Part shown: piece after piece, positions 30,920-37,801 of the stretch
Position numbering within the stretch: the first letter of the stretch is position 1
Layout of the letters: each line of letters begins with the position of its first letter
NCBI GenBank assembly: GCA_963675925.2
Contig: CAXXIB010000004.1
Coordinates: forward strand, 310,001 to 374,000
Reading direction: 5' to 3'
Source: CAXXOK01 sp963675925
GTDB lineage: Bacteria; Bacillota; Clostridia; Christensenellales; Aristaeellaceae
DNA length: 64,000 nucleotides
Made by a program: the position numbers and the translations under genes
Notes under the pieces: model-generated
The model's input: the letters and a program-made list of their open reading frames with translations, nothing else
The model's database searches: none
Told to the model about the DNA's origin: nothing

Positions 30920-32584
30920 TTAAAACAATCCTTCAATTTCGCCGCTCTGATCGACATCAATACTCAGCGCTGCCGGGACTTTGGGCAGACCCGGCATGGC
31001 GATGATGCCACCCGCAAATGCCACCACGAAGCCTGCGCCGGCCGACAGCCGTGCTTGCCGTATGGTGAGGGTAAAGCCCTCCGGCGCGCCCAGTACCTTG
31101 GCGTTGTCCGTCATGGAGTACTGGGTTTTGGCGATACAAACGGGGACGTTTCCAAAGCCATCCGCCTCGAAACGCTGCAGCGATTCCGCCGCCTCGTCCG
31201 TGAATACAACCTCGCCCGCGTGGTACACGCGTTTTGCAATCGCTCCAATCTTGTCTTTCAGGGGCGCGTCCGCCTCGTAGGTGAACTTGGGCGCAGCAGG
31301 GGGGCTGTCTGCCGCTGCCACTACGGCTTTCGCCAGCGCTGCTGCCCCCGCACCACCTTTCGCCCAGCCCTCGCACAGCGCAAAGGCAATGCCCTTTTGC
31401 TGCAAGGCGGAAGACAACGCCTGTATTTCCGCGTCGTCATCGCTTACAAATTGATTGATGGAAACCACCACAGGAAGCCCCCAAACGGTTTGGATATTGT
31501 CAATGTGCCTAAGCAGGTTCTCCATGCCCTTTTCCAATGCCGGGAGATTGGGCTTTGACCATTCCCCTTTGGCGGCGCCACCGTGATGCTTCAAAGCACG
31601 CAGCGTAGCGACCAGCACAACAGCGCTTGGCCACAGATCATTCATGCGGCACTTGATATCCAAAAACTTTTCCGCGCCCAAATCCGCGCCGAAACCGGCC
31701 TCGGTGATAACATAATCCGCCATTTTCATGGCAAGCTGTGTTGCGGCCACACTATTGCAGCCATGGGCGATATTGGCAAAGGGGCCGCCGTGCATTAAGC
31801 AAGGCGTGCCTTCCAGTGTCTGTACAAGGTTTGGGTCAAATGCGTCGCGCAGCAGCGCTGTCATCGCGCCCGCACCACCGACCTGCCCGGCCGTTACGGC
31901 CTTTCCGTCTGTATTATATGCCACGACGATATCGGACAGGCGCTGTTTTAAATCCAGCAAATCGCTGGCCAGGCAGAACACGGCCATGACCTCGCTGGCG
32001 GCTGTAATATCAAAGCCGTCCTCACGCGGGGAGCCGTTCTTGGGCCCACCCAAGCCCTGTTGAATCTGGCGGAGTTGCCGGTCATTGACATCCAGACAAT
32101 GCCGAAAGCAAATGGTTTCGGGATCAATATGCAGGGCATTGCCCTGGTGGATATGATTATCAATCAACGCGCAAAGCAGGTTGTTAGCGGCGGTAATCGC
32201 GTGCATGTCTCCGGTAAAATGCAGGTTGATGCTTTCCATGGGCACAACCTGGGCATACCCGCCACCCGTCGCGCCGCCCTTCATGCCAAACACAGGCCCT
32301 AAAGACGGCTCTCTGAGCGCGACCATGACCTGCTTGCCGATGTGCGCCATTCCGTCGGCCAGCGCAACGGATGTCGTGGTCTTGCCCTCGCCCGCCGGTG
32401 TCGGGTTGATAGCGGTGACCAAAACAAGCTTTGCCTTTTGCGGCAGGGACGTGTATGCCCGCTGGTCAATCTTGGCAACATAATGGCCATACGGCATCAC
32501 CGTATCGGCCGCAAAGCCGGCTTTTTCAGCAATCTGTGCAATGGGTTTCAGGGTCGCTTTCCGCGTGATATCCAAGTCTGTCAT
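30920..32584 (-). CDS. fhs: formate--tetrahydrofolate ligase
   Basis: This 554-residue enzyme makes 10-formyl-tetrahydrofolate from formate and ATP, feeding one-carbon metabolism or the acetyl-CoA pathway. The P-loop T-P-A-G-E-G-K-T-T-T lies at about residues 62-71. F-G-M-K-G-G-A-T-G-G-G-Y-A-Q, the C-terminal M-P-G-L-P-K-V-P-A-A and length are typical. It is the first gene of an fhs-lrp-aminotransferase transcript with its own promoter. No methylene-THF or CODH genes are seen nearby, so acetogenesis cannot be claimed. Confidence 0.97.
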   Translation of the reverse strand: MTDLDITRKATLKPIAQIAEKAGFAADTVMPYGHYVAKIDQRAYTSLPQKAKLVLVTAINPTPAGEGKTTTSVALADGMAHIGKQVMVALREPSLGPVFGMKGGATGGGYAQVVPMESINLHFTGDMHAITAANNLLCALIDNHIHQGNALHIDPETICFRHCLDVNDRQLRQIQQGLGGPKNGSPREDGFDITAASEVMAVFCLASDLLDLKQRLSDIVVAYNTDGKAVTAGQVGGAGAMTALLRDAFDPNLVQTLEGTPCLMHGGPFANIAHGCNSVAATQLAMKMADYVITEAGFGADLGAEKFLDIKCRMNDLWPSAVVLVATLRALKHHGGAAKGEWSKPNLPALEKGMENLLRHIDNIQTVWGLPVVVSINQFVSDDDAEIQALSSALQQKGIAFALCEGWAKGGAGAAALAKAVVAAADSPPAAPKFTYEADAPLKDKIGAIAKRVYHAGEVVFTDEAAESLQRFEADGFGNVPVCIAKTQYSMTDNAKVLGAPEGFTLTIRQARLSAGAGFVVAFAGGIIAMPGLPKVPAALSIDVDQSGEIEGLF

Positions 32585-32616
32585 GGTCTAACCTCCCGGG
32601 TCCAAACGTTGAAAAC

Positions 32617-32645
32617 AGTATACCGTATACCGTTTGTTCCATCAA
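32617..32645 (-). promoter_or_regulatory. promoter of the fhs operon
   Basis: On the minus strand, TTGATG (32640-32645), a 17-base spacer and TATACT (32617-32622). The -10 and spacer overlap a GTATACCGTATAC repeat (32618-32630) that could be an operator. Confidence 0.7.
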
Positions 32646-32661
32646 GCACGCGCCAATGTTC

Positions 32662-32694
32662 AAAAAAACGCCTCCCCGAAACCGGGATAGGCGT
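32662..32694 (-). terminator. terminator of the ireB-ruvX-DUF1292 operon
   Basis: On the minus strand an imperfect GC-rich hairpin (CGCCT...CCCG / CGGG...AGGCG, AAA/TTT loop) is followed by seven T residues. It separates this operon from the fhs promoter. Confidence 0.75.
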
Positions 32695-32716
32695 ATCGGC
32701 AGCATGTATGCCGCCG

Positions 32717-33025
32717 TTATGAATCTGCCGCGTCGTCGTCGTTTTCGTCTTCGTCGTCCATGGCTTCCACGCACTGGTCAAATACGGCTTGATATTCTTC
32801 TTCCTCTTCGATGGTTACGTAAATATCGTCGCCGCTCTCGTCCTGCTCTATGCGCAGGATAATGCTTTCGCCTTGCATGCAGCCTTCAATATCCTGCTTG
32901 GATTCCAGCAGAATATATTCGTGTTCCTTATATTTCACGGTCATCAGGTGTTCAAAGGCAACATCGTTACCGTCCTCATCCTGTAAATAGACCAGAAAAT
33001 CTTCCTGATTTTGATTGTCCGTCAT
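32717..33025 (-). CDS. DUF1292 family protein
   Basis: This 102-residue acidic protein starts at the ATG at 33025 behind TTAGGAGG. DUF1292 (YrzB-like) features are the hydrophobic/charged alternation F-L-V-Y-L-Q-D-E-D-G-N and K-Y-K-E-H-E-Y-I-L-L, followed by Y-V-T-I-E-E-E-E-E and an Asp/Glu-only tail. The family usually follows ireB and ruvX in Firmicutes, as here. Its function is unknown. Confidence 0.9.
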   Translation of the reverse strand: MTDNQNQEDFLVYLQDEDGNDVAFEHLMTVKYKEHEYILLESKQDIEGCMQGESIILRIEQDESGDDIYVTIEEEEEYQAVFDQCVEAMDDEDENDDDAADS

Positions 33026-33036
33026 AGGGTTACCTC

Positions 33037-33453
33037 CTAATCCAATTGCCGGGAAAGCCACTGTTCCAGTATCACGGCCGCGGCCACCTTGTCCACATGC
33101 AGCTTACGCTCCTCCCGCCGTACATTGCCCTCAATCAGCGCACGTTCGGCGGTCACGGTGGTTAGTCGCTCATCCGTATAAAGAACCTGCAGCCCTGCCT
33201 GGCTGAGAATGTTTCCAAATGCCTGTGTTTTCTCCACCTGCGCGCCCGCAGACCCATCCATGTTCAGCGGAAGGCCCAGCAGTACCCGGCTTGTGTCCAG
33301 GCGCTTGCACAGTGCGGCGATATAGCGGGCATCCGGCCCGTACCCAACGCGTGTGTAGGTCTCCAGCGGGGAGGCAATGGTGCCTGTCGGATCACTGGCA
33401 GCGATGCCGATACGCTTGTCCCCCACATCCAGCGCAACAATGCGCCCGGTCAC
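33037..33453 (-). CDS. ruvX: putative pre-16S rRNA nuclease / Holliday junction resolvase-like RuvX
   Basis: This 138-residue RNase H-fold protein of the YqgF/RuvX family has conserved acidic residues: A-L-D-V-G-D-K-R-I-G (about 8-17), L-L-G-L-P-L-N-M-D-G, Y-T-D-E-R-L-T-T and H-V-D-K-V-A-A. YqgF in E. coli matures the 16S 5' end; older annotation calls it a Holliday junction resolvase. It overlaps ireB by four bases and lies 11 bases ahead of the DUF1292 start codon. Confidence 0.94.
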   Translation of the reverse strand: MTGRIVALDVGDKRIGIAASDPTGTIASPLETYTRVGYGPDARYIAALCKRLDTSRVLLGLPLNMDGSAGAQVEKTQAFGNILSQAGLQVLYTDERLTTVTAERALIEGNVRREERKLHVDKVAAAVILEQWLSRQLD

Positions 33454-33713
33454 TGATCGAGATTGCGCAGGTAGGCGCGCACCAGTTCTTCCACAATATC
33501 GTCGCGCTCCAGCCTGGTAATCATGCTGCGCGCGCCGTTGTGGCTGGTGATATAGGTCGGATCGCCGGAAATCAGATATCCGACAATCTGTGTTACAGGG
33601 TCGTAACCTTTGGCTTGCAAGGCCCTGTAGACATGTTCAAGAATGTCGGCTGCGTTGCTTGTGGCTTCGACAACCGGCATGAATCTGGTAGTTCCGCCCG
33701 AATCTGACGTCAC
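33450..33713 (-). CDS. ireB: IreB family regulatory phosphoprotein
   Basis: This 87-residue protein matches IreB (UPF0297/YrzL): I-L-E-H-V-Y-R-A-L-Q-A-K-G-Y-D-P, Q-I-V-G-Y-L-I-S-G-D-P-T-Y-I and a C-terminal V-R-A-Y-L. In Enterococcus IreB is phosphorylated by the PASTA kinase IreK and affects cephalosporin resistance. I choose the GTG at 33713, eight bases after AAAGGAG. The N-terminus then has S-D-S-G-G-T-T-R-F, where the double Thr motif is the phosphorylation site region known for the family. Confidence 0.93.
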   Translation of the reverse strand: MTSDSGGTTRFMPVVEATSNAADILEHVYRALQAKGYDPVTQIVGYLISGDPTYITSHNGARSMITRLERDDIVEELVRAYLRNLDQ

Positions 33714-33755
33714 GCAACTCACTCCTTTACGCATACATCGTCAAACTACATACTT

Positions 33756-33783
33756 ATTATACACAAAACCTCGGAATTTGAAA
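33756..33783 (-). promoter_or_regulatory. promoter of the ireB operon
   Basis: On the minus strand, TTTCAA (33778-33783), a 16-base spacer and TATAAT (33756-33761), about 43 bases upstream of the GTG start. Confidence 0.7.
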
Positions 33784-33852
33784 GCAGAAATCACGCTTGG
33801 GCTGTGTTTCTTTTTTGCGCAAAGCCGCGCAAAAGTAAGCCGCCATATCATC

Positions 33853-33881
33853 TTTACAAGGTAAAAAAAGTATGCTACACT
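33853..33881 (+). promoter_or_regulatory. promoter of tRNA-Glu
   Basis: TTTACA (33853-33858), a 17-base spacer and TACACT (33876-33881), 17 bases upstream of the mature tRNA 5' end. Confidence 0.75.
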
Positions 33882-33898
33882 ATGTCAGTCCTAGACGA

Positions 33899-33973
33899 GG
33901 CTCCATGGTCAAGCGGTTAAGACGTCGCCCTCTCAAGGCGAAATCAGGGGTTCGATTCCCCTTGGAGCTGCCA
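33899..33973 (+). tRNA. tRNA-Glu (anticodon CTC)
   Basis: A complete 75-nt cloverleaf with encoded CCA. The acceptor is GGCTCCA/TGGAGCT (with a G-U at pair 1-72), the D-arm is GTCAAGCGGTTAAGAC and the anticodon arm is TCGCC-CTCTCAA-GGCGA. The T-arm is GGGG-TTCGATT-CCCC and the discriminator is G. The anticodon CTC reads GAG. It has its own promoter and a strong terminator directly downstream. The T-arm to acceptor segment is repeated at 34141-34156, as is seen at integration sites in tRNA genes. Confidence 0.95.
33953..33968 (+). repeat. 16-bp direct repeat in tRNA-Glu 3' end (putative att-like site)
   Basis: CGATTCCCCTTGGAGC in the T-arm/acceptor of tRNA-Glu is identical to 34141-34156. Repeats of tRNA 3' ends typically mark site-specific integration; no third copy is seen at the right edge of the AT-rich cassette and no integrase is in the window. 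Confidence 0.6.
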
Positions 33974-34010
33974 ATAACAAAACGCGCCCATGAAGGGCGC
34001 GTTTTGTTAT
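33974..34010. terminator. strong bidirectional terminator after tRNA-Glu
   Basis: A 16-base perfect stem from ATAACAAAACGCGCCC with its complement, loop of five bases, T-rich on the plus strand. It starts one base after the encoded CCA. Confidence 0.88.
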
Positions 34011-34019
34011 TCCCGGCAT

Positions 34020-34156
34020 CTCCGCTGGGGGAATCGAACCCGAGAGGGCTGATGCCGTTTCAAAATTGACCCTGTGTGGTCAATTTTAAGCATCAGGGCA
34101 TGGGAACCTGTGACCATGCCTGTGTATGCGAAGCAGACACCGATTCCCCTTGGAGC
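34020..34156. repeat. cloverleaf-like inverted-repeat element with tRNA-Glu T-arm copies at both ends
   Basis: The outer stem is GGGGAATCG (34028-34036) with CGATTCCCC (34141-34149), extended by CTCC (34020-34023) with GGAG (34152-34155). Inside lie three hairpins in series. The first is CTGATGC plus AAAATTGACC (34049-34071) with GGTCAATTTT plus GCATCAG (34078-34096). The second is GGCATGG/CCATGCC (34097-34120). The third is GTGT-A-TGC/GCA-G-ACAC around a GAA loop (34122-34140). The right end repeats 16 bases of tRNA-Glu (CGATTCCCCTTGGAGC, also 33953-33968). The left end carries the same T-arm in inverse orientation. No protein frame is supported. It may be a structured RNA, an attachment-site remnant or a small mobile element. 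Confidence 0.75.
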
Positions 34157-34224
34157 AATGTTGGTTTTGCCTAACTGCTGTCATTTAGAACGTAATTAAG
34201 CAGAAGCATCATTAATAGTTACTA

Positions 34225-34962
34225 CTATCTCATTGCTAGATGCGGCATCATCTGTATGATTTCTCCATCCAATGACTTTCCATTGGCTTTCTTGTTTCGT
34301 TTTATGCCATCAGATCCCCAAGTTCCCCACTGCTTAAAGAAAAAGGCAACATTCTGTTCATTCGCTTGCTTCAGAATCTCACGTACCCATTCTGGTTTCA
34401 TTGGTCTCGCGCTAGCACCACTTTCTCCACCTACAATGACCCAATCAATGTTCGACAAATCTAATTCTCCGAGACTCTCCACTAATGGTTCACACGAAAT
34501 AAAACGAATGGATGCTTCTAGCTTTCGTAATGCTTCCATCCTGTGCTTCTCTGATTTTGCTTCAACAGTTACTCCAAGCCATACATTATCTGGTATTGAT
34601 CTTTCATTGAAGTATTCAACCATTCTAGCAGCACGCTTAGTCAGTATTTGATAGCGATGCCTCTTTGTTTTCCTTATCGTTTCAAAGACTTTATCAATAA
34701 AATTAAAAGATATAGATTCATGAAAGAGGTCAGCCATTGAGCAAACAAATATCGTATGTGAAGATTTCCATTTTAATGGTTCTTCTAATGTATAACTATG
34801 CGTAGTTGGATGAAACCCATTTGAGTATTTCTCCATTCCCATTGCTTGAAGTCGCTTAGCCATAGTTTCAGCATAACAATGCCTGCATCCTTCAGAAATT
34901 TTCGTGCATCCTGTTATAGGATTCCATGTTCTATCAGTCCATTCAATTTTCGTTGTTTTCAT
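34225..34962 (-). CDS. DUF5131 (phage Gp37/Gp68) three-Cys-motif protein
   Basis: This 245-residue protein starts with I-E-W-T-D-R-T-W-N-P-I-T-G-C and has the C-x6-C-x2-C motif (about residues 19, 26 and 29: G-C-T-K-I-S-E-G-C-R-H-C-Y-A-E), spaced unlike the usual radical-SAM C-x3-C-x2-C. Also seen are V-C-S-M-A-D-L-F-H, Y-Q-I-L-T-K-R, V-W-L-G-V-T-V-E, G-G-E-S-G-A-S-A-R-P and the C-terminal F-F-K-Q-W-G and L-D-G motifs of the family. A metal-cluster enzyme related to radical-SAM/SPL folds is likely, with unknown substrate. It overlaps tcmP by four bases (ATGA). The AT-rich composition differs from the flanks. Confidence 0.9.
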   Translation of the reverse strand: MKTTKIEWTDRTWNPITGCTKISEGCRHCYAETMAKRLQAMGMEKYSNGFHPTTHSYTLEEPLKWKSSHTIFVCSMADLFHESISFNFIDKVFETIRKTKRHRYQILTKRAARMVEYFNERSIPDNVWLGVTVEAKSEKHRMEALRKLEASIRFISCEPLVESLGELDLSNIDWVIVGGESGASARPMKPEWVREILKQANEQNVAFFFKQWGTWGSDGIKRNKKANGKSLDGEIIQMMPHLAMR

Positions 34963-36099
34963 GATGCACCTCCAAAAGTTATAATCATATCGTCAGAAAA
35001 AGAATTTTTACGTGGAGGATTACCAGTTTTCCTGTTTCTCGCAGTGATTTCTCCATTTAAATACATCTTCAGCAAAGTATCTTTATAGTTCTTTTTAACA
35101 AATGGCCTATTTACACTATGCCGCTGATAAAGTTCTATAAATCCTATTTCACATCCTGCAAATTCTTTTTGCAACATACCTCTTAAGTCATCAAGAGGAC
35201 ACAAAAGCATATCAAAAAGAGACCCATGCTGATAAAGCTCATCCTTGGGATTATATTCAAAGGAAGCCACACCATCTATACTATTCGTGCTTTCCTTGTG
35301 CATGATATCTTTCATAATCTCATATCCTCGGAAACTCTTACTTAAAAATACTAAGTAATGGCTAGTTCTATTTCCTCGTTCGTTTCTAAACCTAAAAGGT
35401 AAAACAAAGTTGCTCCCATTATTCTTCAGAGCATCACAAAGAGCTTGAACGACAATTGTTTCTCGCTCATTTGAATTATTTGCTTTCTTACACTCATGTT
35501 GCAGCAAAGATAACCGTTCTTCACCAAATAGCTTTGCCATGTGTGCCCTAACAAATTCATTTCTCACTCCCATATTAACTCTGTTATAATTAAAGAAGAA
35601 AACGCAATCACACCCCCAATCTTTGATAATTGCAGATATCAAGTCTAGCGAAAGACCTTTGTATCCCCCAAGGATCCACAAAAAAGAATGTGGGTATTCC
35701 TCTAAAGCGATGGAATAACTTAGTAATTTCTTCCCCCACTTCTTCATTAAAAAATATAGGTGTATGATTCAATTTTTCTATTCCATCAATTTGGATAATC
35801 GCATTTTTTAGACTTACTACATTCTTAGCATCTTTATCATTGAAAAGCGTTATCATTCTCTCTGACAAATCCGGATTAGCCAAAATAGTCTCCAAAACCA
35901 TTATTGGAGTTGACTTACTCTGATCGTTATATCTTCCGGGTCCTGCGAACAAATCAATATATGCCATTCTCTGAGGCATAGTATTATATTTTTTCTGAGT
36001 GTTAAGGATAACACTCGCCCATGCAGAGAAATATTTCGCTACGATACGAGCTTTTATTTGAGATTGCTCCCGTTGCTCCAGAAAGAAATTATTTTCCAT
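34959..36099 (-). pseudogene. tcmP: TcmP three-Cys-motif partner protein, frame broken by one base
   Basis: Two overlapping frames (36099 down to 35608, and the rest to 34959) together encode one TcmP-like protein of about 379 residues. The first part has A-Y-I-D-L-F-A-G-P-G-R-Y (about residue 47), a methyltransferase-like motif I, and ends in F-F-F-V-D-P-W-G. The second continues with Y-K-G-L-S-L-D-L and C-V-F-F-F-N-Y-N-R. Removing one G from a five-G run (plus strand C-run 35665-35669) restores the reading frame exactly. The rest shows no decay, so a sequencing error or a recent mutation is as likely as programmed shifting. GGGAG precedes the ATG. The family is named as partner of the three-Cys protein encoded next to it. 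Confidence 0.82.
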
Positions 36100-36139
36100 T
36101 TATCGTCTCCCAAATGTATTTTTTCATAAGTCTGTATCT

Positions 36140-36168
36140 ATTGTACTATATATGTACCGTAAGTTCAA
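36140..36168 (-). promoter_or_regulatory. promoter of the tcmP-DUF5131 cassette
   Basis: On the minus strand, TTGAAC (36163-36168), a 17-base spacer and TACAAT (36140-36145), about 40 bases upstream of the tcmP start. The cassette therefore carries its own promoter. Confidence 0.72.
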
Positions 36169-36187
36169 TTTTAAATGATATCAATAA

Positions 36188-36217
36188 AAATCCCGCCCTT
36201 ATTATAAAGAGCGGGAT
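36188..36217 (-). terminator. terminator of the alpha/beta hydrolase gene
   Basis: On the minus strand ATCCCGCTCTT pairs with AAGGGCGGGAT around a TATAAT loop, followed by TTTTT. It shields the AT-rich cassette from upstream transcription. Confidence 0.8.
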
Positions 36218-36237
36218 CACCTTTATTTAAGTTTCTC

Positions 36238-37587
36238 TTACCGCCCCAAAATCCACGCGGCGATATCGTCGATCAGTTCCTGCTTGACATGGCTACCGGC
36301 CACGTAATCGTCAACCGAACCCGTCGGTTCACCCTGCATATCCACCAGCAAATGGTTCATGTCGGGGTAGAGTTTGTATGTAGCAAACGTACTGTCTGCA
36401 AGCGCTGCCTGCCAGGCCTGAATGCCGTCGGCCGGCGTGGCTTGCCAGTCCTTTGCGCCCTGGACGATGAACAGTGGCTTTGCAAGCTTGATGGCTGTCT
36501 GCGCCGCATCAACCGACATTTCATCCGCCTGATAATAGGCCGGAACGCCAAACAATGTGGTTTGTTTCAGTTCGTCAGCTGTCATGCCGGGCAGCGTATC
36601 GGCCTGCGCAACCATCGCTTCGATCTGCGACATGGCAGCGGACTGGTCTTTCTCCGCCAGCGTTTTGACAAACGCCAGATTCTGGTGATATTGAATCTCC
36701 CAAAGGTGCAGCGGCGATCCGGCGATCAGTACCGCGCCACCGAATGAATCCGCGCCGAGCGTATCCATAATACGCGGGGCCAGCATCGCACCCTGGCTAT
36801 GTCCCAGCAGGTAGATGTCGCCGATGCGTTCATCATTTTGCAGCAGTTCCAGCGCCGCCTGCGCATCAAGGATGTACTCCTCATTCACGGTAAAGCTTGC
36901 TAAAAGCTCCGGGTTTTCTGCCATCAAATCCTCGTGCGCATAGGTGTACTTATCATAGCGAATGCTTGCTACACCGGCTGCGGCCAGTCCCTCCGCCAGA
37001 TCGCGGAACACAGCAATGCCAATCACCGTTTCGTTCATGTCCGAAGCACCCGAGCCCTGCATCATGATCACTGCGGGGAAAGGGCCTTCGCCTGTAGGCA
37101 GTAGCAGCATGCCGTCGGTCGCATCGGGCTGTCCGGCCCGCAGGGTGATGGGCTCGGCGTGAAACGCGCTTTCGTCGACCAAACTCTTTGAAGTTTTGGG
37201 GTTCACAGCCGTAACGCTAAAGCCTGCCAGCAGGCCTTCTGTATCAAACGCGAGCTGGAACGTCAGTTCCGCCGTCTCATACGCACCAACAAGCTGCACC
37301 ACAAAGTACCCCTGTGATGGCTCCCCGCTTACGGTTTCGATGGCTTCAAACGCCCCGTATGCCTGGGTAATCTGCGCCATAACCCCTGCCAATCCGTCAG
37401 CCGATCCACCTAGCGCCTTTTGCAAGTCCGCAGTGGAGGCGTTATAAACCGTTTCGTAATCGCCATCAAACAGCGTTTGCATCAACGCCTCTGCTGTTTC
37501 GGCAGTTGCTTCCTGCGCCAGGACGGTGCCGGGGATGAGCACAGCGATCATTGCAATAGCTACTATCAGTGAAAATACTCGTTTCAT
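36238..37587 (-). CDS. secreted alpha/beta hydrolase with DUF3887-like N-terminal domain
   Basis: This 449-residue protein has a signal peptide (1-23). Residues 25-125 form a small alpha+beta domain (A-L-M-Q-T-L-F-D-G-D-Y, DUF3887-like), followed by an alpha/beta hydrolase (150-449). The nucleophile elbow is G-H-S-Q-G-A (about residue 260) and the final His is in D-M-N-H-L-L-V-D. M-M-Q-G-S-G-A-S-D forms the oxyanion side. It is probably a secreted esterase or peptidase; the substrate is unknown. I start at the ATG at 37587, with AAGGAG upstream; the longer frame is not supported. Confidence 0.87.
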   Translation of the reverse strand: MKRVFSLIVAIAMIAVLIPGTVLAQEATAETAEALMQTLFDGDYETVYNASTADLQKALGGSADGLAGVMAQITQAYGAFEAIETVSGEPSQGYFVVQLVGAYETAELTFQLAFDTEGLLAGFSVTAVNPKTSKSLVDESAFHAEPITLRAGQPDATDGMLLLPTGEGPFPAVIMMQGSGASDMNETVIGIAVFRDLAEGLAAAGVASIRYDKYTYAHEDLMAENPELLASFTVNEEYILDAQAALELLQNDERIGDIYLLGHSQGAMLAPRIMDTLGADSFGGAVLIAGSPLHLWEIQYHQNLAFVKTLAEKDQSAAMSQIEAMVAQADTLPGMTADELKQTTLFGVPAYYQADEMSVDAAQTAIKLAKPLFIVQGAKDWQATPADGIQAWQAALADSTFATYKLYPDMNHLLVDMQGEPTGSVDDYVAGSHVKQELIDDIAAWILGR

Positions 37588-37743
37588 GAATATACTCCTT
37601 ACCTTGTTTGTCACGCTCTGGGTTTGCACCGCCGAAGCTGTATATCCGGCCATGTTTCCTATAGTATAGTCTTCACCACAGTGTAAAGCAACGCCGCAGC
37701 GGCTGTTTTGACACGCTAAAATGCGGAGTTTAAACAACACCAC

Positions 37744-37776
37744 AAACAACAAACAGCCGTCCCTTGTGCGACGGCC
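37744..37776 (-). terminator. terminator after the gan-like transporter operon
   Basis: On the minus strand GCCGTC/GACGGC with an 8-base loop is followed by a T/G-rich tail (TGTTTGTTGTTTG). It lies 26 bases after the last permease gene. Confidence 0.6.
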
Positions 37777-37801
37777 ATTTGCTGCGGTCCTCACGCGGCA
37801 T

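Noticed and set aside
34013..34224. A second, complete tRNA gene downstream of tRNA-Glu
   Set aside because: The T-arm copies are present, but D-arm, anticodon arm and acceptor do not form a standard tRNA; the hairpins are of different size and order.
34157..36237. Insertion sequence or prophage
   Set aside because: There is no transposase, integrase or phage structural gene. The Gp37/Gp68 name of DUF5131 is historical and not proof of a prophage.
37588..37794. 69-residue extension of the alpha/beta hydrolase
   Set aside because: It precedes a clean signal peptide start at 37587 with AAGGAG and runs into the upstream terminator.
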